Assembly (NCBI RefSeq): GCF_016862795.1
Contig: NZ_BONQ01000166.1
Location: forward strand, 30,339 to 94,338
DNA from: Dactylosporangium siamense
GTDB taxonomy: Bacteria > Actinomycetota > Actinomycetes > Mycobacteriales > Micromonosporaceae
Length of the DNA: 64,000 nt
Reading direction: 5' to 3'
Positions 29,230 through 37,087 of this stretch are shown here, piece after piece; the stretch's first letter is position 1; each line of letters begins with the position of its first letter. A program made the translations under genes and the position numbers. Under the pieces are notes generated by a model. It searched no databases. It worked only from the letters and a program-made list of their open reading frames with translations, and had not been told where the DNA came from.

Positions 29230-31071
29230 GTGAGCCCACCATCCCGTTTCGCCGCCTTGGCCGTGCTCATTGCCGGCCTCGCGGTCGTCGTCACGACGGA
29301 CAGCACCGCTGGTACGACTCCGGCGCAGACCGGTCACGGGCGGCCGGCCACCGCCAGGACCGTGACGCTGCCGACGGGGGACCGGGTCACCCTCGGCACT
29401 GGCACGGGCCGCGACCTGTCGGTCCGGCCGGGACCGGGGCGGGCCGGCATCCGGTTCATCGTGCAACGCACCGCCGACAGCGTGCTCGTCATCCCGCACG
29501 ATGTGCTGCCGCGGATCGCCGCCGGCGCCGTGGACCGCCGCGGGTTCGCCGTCTCCGGTACCGGTGCCGCTGCTTCGGCATCCGGCTCCGCCGAAGGGGA
29601 CCTGGTTACGCTCACCCTGCACCATCTGGACCGGCGGGGTGGCGGCGCGGCGAGCGCCTACTCCGCCGTCACCGGCTGGGACCGCGCGATCTGGGAGTGG
29701 CCGGCGACCGGTGCCGACGGCACGGCGACGCTGCGGTTGCCCAAGGGCCGCTACACCATCGGCAGCTACCTCGACGACGACGCCGGCACGACGCTGCTCG
29801 GCGTGCCCGTCGTCGACCTGACCGGTGACACGACCGTCGTCCTGGACGCCCGCGCCGCCCGGCCGGTGCGGCTCAGCGTGCCGGAGCCTTCGGCGCGTCT
29901 CGGCTTCGTCGAGACCGGATACACGGTGTTCCCCAGCTACCTCGACTACGGCGTCGGCACGCTGCTCATGGGCGACGACCTCAGCCGGGTGCGGGTGGGG
30001 CAGGTCGGCCCGCCGGCCGCCCCGACTGCGCTCGTCGGCAGTGTCACGGCGCAGTGGGCGCGGCCCGACGGCAGCGGCGACTTCACCGACAGCCCGTACC
30101 TGTACACCGTCGCCGAGTCCCTGCCCGGCCGGGTCCCGAACGGGTTCGTCAAGGCGTACCACGCCGACGACTTCGCCGCCGTGCACCAGCACTTCGGCAC
30201 CACGCTGCCCGGCGCCTCGGCCCAACGGCAGGTGTACCCGTCCTTCACCCCACGGATGGACAGCAGCGCGTTGGTCGTGCCGACGACGCTGCCCAGCACC
30301 CGGGTCGAGTACCGCACGACCGCGACCCGATGGACGTCGGAGTTGTGGCCGAGCGACGGCGGCCGGCTGTATCAGGGCCCGACCGAATACCGGCGCGGAC
30401 AGCACACCACCGACGAGTGGAACACCGGCCCGCTCGGCCCCGCCTTCGGCCAGACGCCGGCGACGACGTGGCAGTGGGCCAGCCGCACCGGTGACGAGAT
30501 CGACGTCGAGCTTCCCCTGTACGGCGACCGGGCCGGGCACGCCGGATCGCTGCTGCTGGCGGGTTCGACCCGGGTTTCGCTGTACCGCGGCGACGTCCTG
30601 ATCGGAGAGTCCACGGACTCGGGCCGCTTCCTGGTGCCGGCGGCGCCGGGCAGCTACCGGCTCGAGGTCGCCGACGTGCGCGGCGACGGCATCGGACCCG
30701 CGACCAGGGTCACGGCGCAGTGGACGTTCCAGTCGTCACACGTGGCCGGGACGGCACCCGTGCTGCTGCCGCTCGCCGCGGTCCGGTACGCGCCCGTTCC
30801 CGGGTCTTCCGACCTGCCCATTGCCGTTGAGACGCAGCCGGGTGTGCCCCGGCCGGTCATCCGCCGGCTCACCGTCGAGGTCTCCTATGACGACGGTACG
30901 ACCTGGTCCGTGGCACCCGTGCGCCAGACCCGCACCGGTTGGACCGCCACCCTGCACCCTCCGGCGAGGGGTTTCGTCTCCCTGCGGACCACCACCGCCA
31001 CATTTACGCAGACCGTCATCCGGGCGTACCCGGTGGACTCCGGATCCTTAAATTCTTCTATGCCTCGGTGA
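29230..31071 (+). CDS. Secreted subtilase-like protein lacking the catalytic domain
   Basis: This 613-residue exported protein (GTG 29230, GGAAGG upstream; an in-frame ATG at 29194 is also possible) has a signal peptide to about residue 30. The next 70 residues resemble the propeptide of large actinobacterial S8 peptidases (VTLPTGDRVTL, VRPGPGRAGIRF, VIPHDVLPRIAAG.VDRRGF). In those proteins a subtilisin domain follows. Here the sequence passes directly to the beta-rich C-terminal region normally found after it (IDxDG-like repeats, LPKGRYTIGSYLDD). No DTG, HGT or GTS subtilisin motifs occur. It is either a domain-loss product or a distinct non-peptidase shell. Confidence 0.6.
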   Translation: MSPPSRFAALAVLIAGLAVVVTTDSTAGTTPAQTGHGRPATARTVTLPTGDRVTLGTGTGRDLSVRPGPGRAGIRFIVQRTADSVLVIPHDVLPRIAAGAVDRRGFAVSGTGAAASASGSAEGDLVTLTLHHLDRRGGGAASAYSAVTGWDRAIWEWPATGADGTATLRLPKGRYTIGSYLDDDAGTTLLGVPVVDLTGDTTVVLDARAARPVRLSVPEPSARLGFVETGYTVFPSYLDYGVGTLLMGDDLSRVRVGQVGPPAAPTALVGSVTAQWARPDGSGDFTDSPYLYTVAESLPGRVPNGFVKAYHADDFAAVHQHFGTTLPGASAQRQVYPSFTPRMDSSALVVPTTLPSTRVEYRTTATRWTSELWPSDGGRLYQGPTEYRRGQHTTDEWNTGPLGPAFGQTPATTWQWASRTGDEIDVELPLYGDRAGHAGSLLLAGSTRVSLYRGDVLIGESTDSGRFLVPAAPGSYRLEVADVRGDGIGPATRVTAQWTFQSSHVAGTAPVLLPLAAVRYAPVPGSSDLPIAVETQPGVPRPVIRRLTVEVSYDDGTTWSVAPVRQTRTGWTATLHPPARGFVSLRTTTATFTQTVIRAYPVDSGSLNSSMPR

Positions 31072-31149
31072 ACTGTCAGGCAACCTGCGTTACGGTCGGG
31101 GAGTGCGGCCACGGCGGGTCGCGCTTCCCGACGGTATCGACGCAGAGAA

Positions 31150-32751
31150 ATGCGAGCCATGAAGACGAGGAAGCTCATCGCCGTGTTGGCGATCGCCGGC
31201 GCATCAGTCCTGGTCCCGTTCATCGGGCCCTCCACCGCCACCGCCGACGTGGCCTGGACCGGCACCTGGGCGGCGTCCCCCCAGAGCAGCGGCACCACCT
31301 TCAACAACCAGACGCTCCGCCAGATCGTGCGCACCAGCATCGGCGGCACCGCCGCCCGCCTGCGCCTGTCCAACGTGTTCGGCACCCAGCCGGTCACGAT
31401 CACCAACGTGCACCTCGCGAAACGCACGTCCGGCTCCTCGATCGACCCGGCCAGCGACCGCGCCGTCACCTTCGGCGGCTCGGCCTCGGTCACCATCCCG
31501 GTGGGCGGCAGCGCCACCAGCGACGCTGCGCCGTTCACGGTCGACGCGCTCGCCGACGTCGCCGTGAGCTTCCACCTCCCGCAGCCGACCGGCAACGCGA
31601 CCGTGCACGACTTCGGCGGCCAGACCAACTACGTGGTCCCCGGCAACGCGGCCGGCAACGCGACCCTGAGCGGCGCGCAGACCCGCACCAACTATTTCTT
31701 CCTCACCAACCTCGACGTGCAGAACACCGCGGCCACCGGCGCGGTCGCCACGCTCGGCGCGTCGATAACCGACGGCATCGGCTCGGGCACGGACGCCAAC
31801 CGCCGCTGGCCCAACGACCTCGCCGTCCGCCTGGCCCAGTCCGGCCGCACCATCGGCGTGCTCAACCAGGGCATCAGCGGCAACCGCCTGCTCGCCGACG
31901 GCGCCGGCCAGTCCGCCGCCAACCGCTTCGACCGCGACGTCCTGTCCCAGGCCGGCGTCAAGTGGGTCATCTTCTCCGACGACCCGATCAACGACCTGGG
32001 CAGCAACCGCACCAACCCACCGACCGGCCAGCAGCTGATCGACGCGGTCAAGCCGCTCATCGCCAGGGCCCACACGGCGGGCGTCAAGTTCCTGTGCTCG
32101 ACGCTCACCCCGTTCCAGGGCTCGGGCGGCTGGTCGGCGGCCGCGGAGACGTCGCGGGGCGCGTACAACGCCTTCGTGCGGAGCGCGTCCTCGGGCTGCG
32201 ACGGCGTGATCGACCAGGACAACGCCACCCACGACCCGGCCCGCCCGACCTGGTTCCTGCCCAACCTGGACACCGGCGACCACCTGCACCCGAACGAGGC
32301 CGGCCTGCAGGCGATCGCCAACGCCGTCAACCTGTCCCTGTTCGGCTCGACGACCACACCGCCACCCACCACGGTGGTGACGTTCCGCGCCCGCGCCAAC
32401 GGCAAACTGGTGACGGCCGAGAACGGCGGCAACGCTGCGCTGATCGCCAACCGCACGGCGGTCGGGCCGTGGGAGCAGTTCGACCGCATCGATCTCGGCG
32501 GTGGACGGGTCGCGTTGAAGGCCCACGCGAACGGCCGCTACGTGACCGCGCCCAGTGGCTCCCCGCTCATTGCCAGCAGCACCACGATCGGCACCGCCGA
32601 GACGTTCGACCTGGTCCGCAACGCCGACGGCAGCGCTTCCCTCCGGGCGGTCGCCAACGGCCGCTACGTGTGCGCCGAGAACGCCGGCGCGGCAGCACTG
32701 ATCGCCAACCGCACGGCGATCGGCCCGTGGGAGTCGTTCGACCTGCTCTGA
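31150..32751 (+). CDS. Secreted SGNH/GDSL hydrolase with fascin-like beta-trefoil tail
   Basis: This 533-residue exported protein has a signal peptide (to about residue 35, TATA-DV), an SGNH esterase domain (about 36-400) and a C-terminal beta-trefoil-like region with repeats RARANGKLVTAENGG, KAHANGRYVTAPSG and RAVANGRYVCAENAG. Block I reads LGASITDG in place of the usual GDSITDG, keeping the Ser but losing the conserved Asp. Block V is DHLHPNEAG with Asp and His present. Such proteins de-esterify extracellular polysaccharides or lipids; the substrate is unknown. An alternative ATG is at 31159. Confidence 0.85.
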   Translation: MRAMKTRKLIAVLAIAGASVLVPFIGPSTATADVAWTGTWAASPQSSGTTFNNQTLRQIVRTSIGGTAARLRLSNVFGTQPVTITNVHLAKRTSGSSIDPASDRAVTFGGSASVTIPVGGSATSDAAPFTVDALADVAVSFHLPQPTGNATVHDFGGQTNYVVPGNAAGNATLSGAQTRTNYFFLTNLDVQNTAATGAVATLGASITDGIGSGTDANRRWPNDLAVRLAQSGRTIGVLNQGISGNRLLADGAGQSAANRFDRDVLSQAGVKWVIFSDDPINDLGSNRTNPPTGQQLIDAVKPLIARAHTAGVKFLCSTLTPFQGSGGWSAAAETSRGAYNAFVRSASSGCDGVIDQDNATHDPARPTWFLPNLDTGDHLHPNEAGLQAIANAVNLSLFGSTTTPPPTTVVTFRARANGKLVTAENGGNAALIANRTAVGPWEQFDRIDLGGGRVALKAHANGRYVTAPSGSPLIASSTTIGTAETFDLVRNADGSASLRAVANGRYVCAENAGAAALIANRTAIGPWESFDLL

Positions 32752-32759
32752 CGCTTGGC

Positions 32760-32771
32760 GGTTGATCAACC
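32760..32771. promoter_or_regulatory. 12-bp palindrome upstream of the LysR gene
   Basis: GGTTGATCAACC is a perfect palindrome 50 bases before the LysR start. Its position fits an autoregulatory site, though it lacks the typical T-N11-A shape. Confidence 0.35.
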
Positions 32772-32821
32772 ATCGGTATGGTGGCGATGAGTTCTGCTAC
32801 TGACGAGGTTGTGGCTTTGCG

Positions 32822-33730
32822 ATGGAACTGCGCGAAATCGAGATCTTCTTGACGCTGGCTGAGGAGCTGCATTTCGGGCGGACCGCCGAGCGGCTGCACC
32901 TCACCCAGTCCCGGGTCAGTCAGTCGATCAAGCAGCAGGAGCGCAAGCTCGGCGCTCCGCTGTTTGATCGCAACAACCGGGTGGTGCGGCTGACCGACCT
33001 CGGCATTCAGCTCCGATCGGACCTGGTGCCCGGGTATCGGCAGATCCAGGACGCCGTCGCCAGAGCTTCGGCGACCGGGCGAGGCCTAGCCGGTGTGCTG
33101 CGCGTCGGGGTGCAGGCGGCCTGGTCCGGGGACCTTGTTCTGGCGGCAGCGGCGGCGTTCGGTGTCGCGAATCCTGACTGTGACATCCAGATCCGCGAGG
33201 TGCCGCTCAGCGATCCGTTCGGCGGCCTCCACGCGGGCCAGCTCGACCTTCAGCTCACCATCCGTCCGGCAGCCGAGCCGGACCTGACTGTCGGGCCGGT
33301 CATCTTCTCGCTGCCGCGCATGCTCGTCATCGCCTCCGGGCATCCCTTCGCCCAGCGCCCGGCCATCAGCATCGAAGACCTGGCCGACGTGTGCATGGTG
33401 ACCGTCGCCGGACCGCCGGACTACTGGGTCAACCATCACCTTCCGCCGCAGACGCCCAGCGGGCGGCCGATCCCACGCGGCCCCGCGGTCGCCGAGTGGG
33501 AGACGGCATGGGCGCAGGTCGCATCCGGCAAGGGCGCCTTCTTCGCCAGCAACTGGGCGGCCGGCGACCGTTACCACTACAGCCGGTCGGGTCTGTCGTT
33601 CGTGGCGATACCCGATGCACCGCCCCTGGAGTGGGGCCTGCTGTGGCGTACCAATGCCGAGACGGTCATGCTCACCTCGTTCGTCAAAGCCATCCTCGAG
33701 CAGCGGGAGGCGACGCTCACCCGCGATTAG
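32822..33730 (+). CDS. LysR-type transcriptional regulator
   Basis: This 302-residue protein has the standard N-terminal winged helix (MELREIEIFLTLAEELHFGRTAERLHLTQSRVSQ pattern, residues 1-35; first helix unusually well conserved) and a type 2 periplasmic-binding-like effector domain from about residue 90. LysR proteins typically control a neighbouring gene in response to a small metabolite. The downstream VOC gene on the same strand is the nearest candidate, although LysR targets are more often divergent. Confidence 0.9.
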   Translation: MELREIEIFLTLAEELHFGRTAERLHLTQSRVSQSIKQQERKLGAPLFDRNNRVVRLTDLGIQLRSDLVPGYRQIQDAVARASATGRGLAGVLRVGVQAAWSGDLVLAAAAAFGVANPDCDIQIREVPLSDPFGGLHAGQLDLQLTIRPAAEPDLTVGPVIFSLPRMLVIASGHPFAQRPAISIEDLADVCMVTVAGPPDYWVNHHLPPQTPSGRPIPRGPAVAEWETAWAQVASGKGAFFASNWAAGDRYHYSRSGLSFVAIPDAPPLEWGLLWRTNAETVMLTSFVKAILEQREATLTRD

Positions 33731-33837
33731 CCGCACTCATCGCACCATGCCGAAGGCGTCGTTGATCGGCGTCCGGCCTCCTTGAAGACTGGCGTCACCA
33801 GGTGCTGCACCCGCACCTTCCACCAAGGAGACCAGGC

Positions 33838-34251
33838 ATGAAAGCAAGCGTGAGCTCGATCCTTCTCGGCGTCGGAGACATGGACCGGACCAAGCGGTTC
33901 TACACCGAGGGTCTCGGCTGGACGATCGAGCGGGACTACGGCCTTTCGGCGTTCTTCGCCCTGGACGGTGGTCCGCTCATCGGCTTCTACGGCCGCGAGG
34001 GTCTGGCCGCCGAGATGGGCACGAGTGCGGAGGGCAGCGGCTTCAGCGGAATGGCCCTCACCTACGTCGTGCGCAGCGAGGCTCGGGTCGATGAGATCCT
34101 CGCGGAGGCCGAGAAGGCCGGCGCCGCGATCCTCAAGCCCCCGGCCGCGGCGCCGTGGGGCGGATACGGCGGCACGTTCGCGGACCCGGATGGTTACATC
34201 TGGAGCATCGGCTACAGCGCCCAGGCCAAGGACCAGCCCTACGCGGAATAA
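33838..34251 (+). CDS. VOC-family (glyoxalase-fold) protein
   Basis: This 137-residue vicinal-oxygen-chelate protein (SSILLGVGDMDRTKRFYTEGLGW; WGGYGGTFADPDGYIWSIGY) belongs to the small single-gene type often annotated glyoxalase/bleomycin resistance protein. ATG 33838 is preceded by AAGGAG. It is followed after 10 bases by a YdeI-type protein gene on the same strand, so the two are probably co-transcribed. Confidence 0.87.
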   Translation: MKASVSSILLGVGDMDRTKRFYTEGLGWTIERDYGLSAFFALDGGPLIGFYGREGLAAEMGTSAEGSGFSGMALTYVVRSEARVDEILAEAEKAGAAILKPPAAAPWGGYGGTFADPDGYIWSIGYSAQAKDQPYAE

Positions 34252-34261
34252 GGAGCATGCC

Positions 34262-34696
34262 GTGAAGTTTCGTACCCTCGTCGAGCCGCCCGAGCCCATG
34301 CGAGGACTGGAGGTCCCGGCCGAGCTGGTGGAGTCGCTCGGTGGGGGTGCGCGGCCGCCGGTGACCATCACGATCAACGGACATTCCTGGAAGAGCCGGG
34401 TCGCCATCATGCGAGGCCGCCACCTGCTCGGCCTCAGCAACTCCAACCGGCAGGCCGCCGGTGTCGCGACCGGCGAGGAGGTCGAGGTCGAGCTGGAGCT
34501 GGACACCGAGCCGCGCGTCGTCGTCGAGCCCGCGGACTTCGCCCAGGCGCTGGACGACGACCCGGTCGCCCGCGCCGCGTACGACAACCTTGCATTCAGC
34601 CACAAGCGCGAGCATGTGCGCGCCATCGAGAGCGCGAAGCAGGCCGAGACGCGTCAACGGCGTATCGAGAAGGCCATCGCCACCCTGCGGGGCTGA
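34262..34696 (+). CDS. DUF1905/YdeI-type protein
   Basis: This 144-residue protein has an N-terminal DUF1905 beta-barrel (about 1-85; FRTLVEPPEPMRGLEVPAELV, VTITINGHSWKSRVAIMRG) and a C-terminal YdeI/OmpD-associated helical region (ALDDDPVARAAYDNLAFSHKREHVRAIESAK). YdeI-like proteins are linked to resistance to cationic peptides in some bacteria; the biochemical role is unknown. GTG 34262 is preceded by AAGGAG. The gene ends at a strong 13-bp-stem hairpin. Confidence 0.85.
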   Translation: MKFRTLVEPPEPMRGLEVPAELVESLGGGARPPVTITINGHSWKSRVAIMRGRHLLGLSNSNRQAAGVATGEEVEVELELDTEPRVVVEPADFAQALDDDPVARAAYDNLAFSHKREHVRAIESAKQAETRQRRIEKAIATLRG

Positions 34697-34710
34697 CCCC
34701 CGAAGCAGAT

Positions 34711-34741
34711 CTCCGCGTGGCGACGCGATCGCCACGCGGAG
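34711..34741. terminator. Perfect 13-bp-stem hairpin
   Basis: CTCCGCGTGGCGA and TCGCCACGCGGAG are exact complements around a 5-base loop, between convergent genes. There is no T-tract. Confidence 0.65.
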
Positions 34742-34844
34742 AACGTGGTGGGACCGCCAGCGCAAGGCGTCGGGCGTTCCGCACCATCGGTTCAACTGTC
34801 GTGTTTGCCGGACGGTCGGGTCGTCGAGATCCACGGCTGGATCA

Positions 34845-35267
34845 TCAGGTGCTCCACACCTGCTCCCAGCCGCGGTCGACGAGGTTTCCACGGTTGTATC
34901 GTGCGGCGTTGAAATAGATGCGGGTAAACTCGGGAAAGTCTTTGTTGCAGAGTCCCCAGGTGCCTGAGCCCAAGTTGTTGACGCACGACCCGCGTCTACC
35001 GTTCTCCGGCATGTTCCACTCGAGCACCGCGGCGTATCCGTCCGCTCTGAGGTCCCGGACGTAGAGCTCGTCACCGTAGGGCTTGAAGCAGACGTTGACG
35101 CCGGTGTGGTCGACGCAGACATATTCGCCGGTCGGGCCGCTGGTGATCGCGGTGTAGTTGGTCTCCTCGCCGTAGTACGCGGCGGATGCGGCGGTGGGGG
35201 CCAGCAGGCTCGCTGCCGCACCGGCGGTGGCGGCGAGGGCGAGCGCCCAGCGTCGAGGTCCATCCAT
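34845..35267 (-). CDS. Small secreted protein, unrecognised
   Basis: This 140-residue protein has a clear signal peptide (residues 1 to about 29, ASA-AY) and a mature part of about 110 residues with four cysteines that could form two disulfides. It is rich in Tyr, Asn and Gly. No family is recognised; the size and cysteines recall small secreted actinobacterial proteins and inhibitor-like or peptidase-associated factors. ATG 35267 follows AAGGA at suitable spacing. An inverted repeat at 35343-35386 lies in its upstream region. Confidence 0.75.
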   Translation of the reverse strand: MDGPRRWALALAATAGAAASLLAPTAASAAYYGEETNYTAITSGPTGEYVCVDHTGVNVCFKPYGDELYVRDLRADGYAAVLEWNMPENGRRGSCVNNLGSGTWGLCNKDFPEFTRIYFNAARYNRGNLVDRGWEQVWST

Positions 35268-35579
35268 GTCGTGAATCCTTACCTGGTGGTCGGTCGAAAG
35301 CGCTGGCCAGGTGCTTTTCCCAGCGCCGTGATCTGCTTGTTGAACGGTGTGGTAAAGGGAGAAACATTGCTCTGCGTCACACCGTTTGCAGCCTAACGAT
35401 CGCCCATTCGGACCCGCGCCGTGGCGAATCAATCTTGAGAAAACGCTGAGCTTTCCCGCGCGCACCGTCCGGCTCGCAATGCGGGTTTCATCGTGCTGGC
35501 GCTGGTCAAGGCGGGCGTTCCGCCCCGAAGGCCCGGGCCGCCGAGCGGCAGCCCGGCGGCGGAGGTTGCGGGAGACGCG
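35268..35579. promoter_or_regulatory. Divergent promoter region with spaced inverted repeat
   Basis: This 312-base gap separates the secreted-protein gene from the SDR gene. It is less GC-rich than its surroundings. AACGGTGTG (35343-35351) and CACACCGTT (35378-35386) form a perfect 9-bp inverted repeat with a 26-base spacer, about 75 bases upstream of the secreted-protein start. This could be a two-half-site operator. I see no ORF here. Confidence 0.4.
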
Positions 35580-36371
35580 ATGAGTTTCCGGCCCCGGCCG
35601 GGTCTCTGCTGGGTGCGAACTTCACAGATTGACCTGGCCGGGACCACCGCCGTCGTGACCGGCGCAGGCCGCGGATTCGGCCGAGCCGTCGCGGTGGCGC
35701 TGCGTGCGGCCGGCGCGACCGTCGTCGGCGTCTCCCGGTCCGTCTCCGACCTGACAGAGGTCGGGTCGCTCCTCGGCGACGGCTTCGTCCCGGTCGAGGC
35801 TGATGCCACGGATGCGGCCGTGGCCACGGAAGTCCTCGAGCGGCACCGGCCGCGCACGTTGGTGCTCAACGCGGGTGCGACGCCATGGATGGGGTCGCTG
35901 CGTGAGCAGACCTGGCAGTCGTTCAGCCGTAACTGGGAGGTTGACACACAGCAGGCATTTCATTGGTCGCGGACGGCGCTGCGGGTCCCGTTGGCGGCTG
36001 GAAGCACGGTCGTCACCATGTCCAGCGGGGCCGCGCTGCGTGGTTCACCGCTGAGCGGTGGGTACGCCGGTGCGAAGGCCACGGTCCGCTTCATCACGGC
36101 GTACGCCGGGCAGGAGTCGCAGGAAGCCGGGCTCGGCATTCGCTTCGTCGCCGTGCTTCCCCAGCTGACGCCCGAGACGGCGCTCGGACAGGCCGGTATG
36201 CGGGCGTACGCGAAGCAGCAAGGCGTCGACCTGGCGGACTTTGTCGAGGCCCGGCGGCCGGTGCTGACACCTGAACAGGTGGGTCAGGCCGTCGTCCGCC
36301 TCAGCACCTCGCCGGATCACCCGGATCCGGCCTATCTGCTGACTGCCAAAGGCTTGCAGGAGGTGCCGTGA
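35580..36371 (+). CDS. Short-chain dehydrogenase/reductase
   Basis: This 263-residue SDR has the cofactor motif TGAGRGFG (near residues 28-35), an NAGA variant of the NNAG motif ([10 protein letters not shown], near 100), Ser in TMSSGAA and the catalytic pair in GGYAGAK (near 160). ATG 35580 has GGAGG and GGGAG upstream; the longer frame lacks a good ribosome site. Its stop abuts a sigma-factor fragment, so this gene was probably followed by an ECF sigma gene before the integrase scar formed. Confidence 0.85.
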   Translation: MSFRPRPGLCWVRTSQIDLAGTTAVVTGAGRGFGRAVAVALRAAGATVVGVSRSVSDLTEVGSLLGDGFVPVEADATDAAVATEVLERHRPRTLVLNAGATPWMGSLREQTWQSFSRNWEVDTQQAFHWSRTALRVPLAAGSTVVTMSSGAALRGSPLSGGYAGAKATVRFITAYAGQESQEAGLGIRFVAVLPQLTPETALGQAGMRAYAKQQGVDLADFVEARRPVLTPEQVGQAVVRLSTSPDHPDPAYLLTAKGLQEVP

Positions 36372-36372
36372 C

Positions 36373-36466
36373 GAGTTCGTCCGCCTGACCAGCCCACCGC
36401 GTCAGGAACTGCTGGCGCATTGCTATCGGATGATGGGTTCGTTCCACGACGCCGAGGATCAACCGG
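36373..36466 (+). pseudogene. N-terminal fragment of an ECF sigma factor
   Basis: The frame starting at GAG 36373 reads [20 protein letters not shown] followed by MGSFHDAED, which matches the start of region 2 of SigJ/RpoE-like ECF factors (usually [29 protein letters not shown]). It has no start codon of its own. After DAEDQ the similarity stops abruptly and integrase sequence begins in another frame. The rest of the sigma gene has been deleted. Confidence 0.7.
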
Positions 36467-36708
36467 ATGTGGCGCGCGGTGCGCAAGGCCGCCTTCACGC
36501 CCGAGGTCATCGCGTCGCCGTTGGCGGCTTCGCCGTACGACCTGCGCCACGCGGCGGTGTCGACGTGGCTCAACGGGGGATTCCGGCGATACAGGTCGCA
36601 GAGTGGGCCGGCCACTCCGTCGAGGTGCTCTTGAAGAGCTACGCCAAGTGCCTCGACGGGGGAGGGCAGGAGTTACGGCGCCGGATGGCAGCAGCACTGG
36701 GCCACTGA
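36467..36708 (+). pseudogene. C-terminal remnant of a second tyrosine integrase, frameshifted
   Basis: From about 36467 one frame reads [20 protein letters not shown] then [16 protein letters not shown]. After a frameshift near the G-run at about 36577 the neighbouring frame continues [20 protein letters not shown] and [20 protein letters not shown], ending at TGA 36706-36708. This aligns with the last 80 residues of the intact integrase at 50160-51521, but it is clearly diverged and keeps the His of GHS. It is the right-end remnant of an older element at the same tRNA. Confidence 0.85.
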
Positions 36709-36769
36709 GCCACGGGAAACTCAGGACGCGTATTGGACGTGCCTGGCCGATCAGGGCCGTGAAAGGCCA

Positions 36770-36900
36770 GTGACAGCCGGACATACGAGCGAAGCCCTTG
36801 ACCGCAGAAATGCTGGTCAAGGGCTTCGTTTTTGCTGGTGAGAGCCACTTCAAGAAGTGTGCCCCCGGCAGGATTCGAACCTGCGCCCCCGCCTCCGGAG
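36770..36900. repeat. Left attachment-site repeat (attL) with tRNA 3' part and int terminator
   Basis: This 131-bp segment matches 51591-51721 with about three mismatches. It includes a hairpin-plus-T-tract (stem arms 36790-36803 and 36815-36828, TTTTT 36829-36833) that terminates plus-strand integrase transcripts. It also has 59 bases of exact identity (36842-36900) ending in the 3' part of tRNA-Arg. Identity stops at 36900, where the tRNA anticodon stem would continue, so this copy is not a functional tRNA. Confidence 0.92.
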
Positions 36901-37087
36901 AGAAATATGGTCCGGTGGTGGTGGATAGCCCTTGACCAGGCGAAACACCGCCGAGAGGTCTTCACAAGAACGAAGCTTAGGGGTGTATTAGGGGCACCGT
37001 CATTTGGATCTTCCACATGGCGCAGAGCCGACGAACAGGTAGTCGGCAAGATCCGGCTCATGATTCGCATCCGCACTAGACAGATGA
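36901..37087. other. Non-coding left end of the element
   Basis: Together with the repeat at 36770-36900, this forms a 379-base gap between the integrase remnant and the NACHT gene stop. Base composition falls towards the low-GC cargo gene. I see no ORF, hairpin terminator or repeat here beyond the attachment site. Confidence 0.5.

Noticed and set aside
36859..36900. A second tRNA-Arg gene at the left att site
   Set aside because: Only the 3' 41 bases are present. The sequence departs inside the anticodon stem, so no cloverleaf can form.
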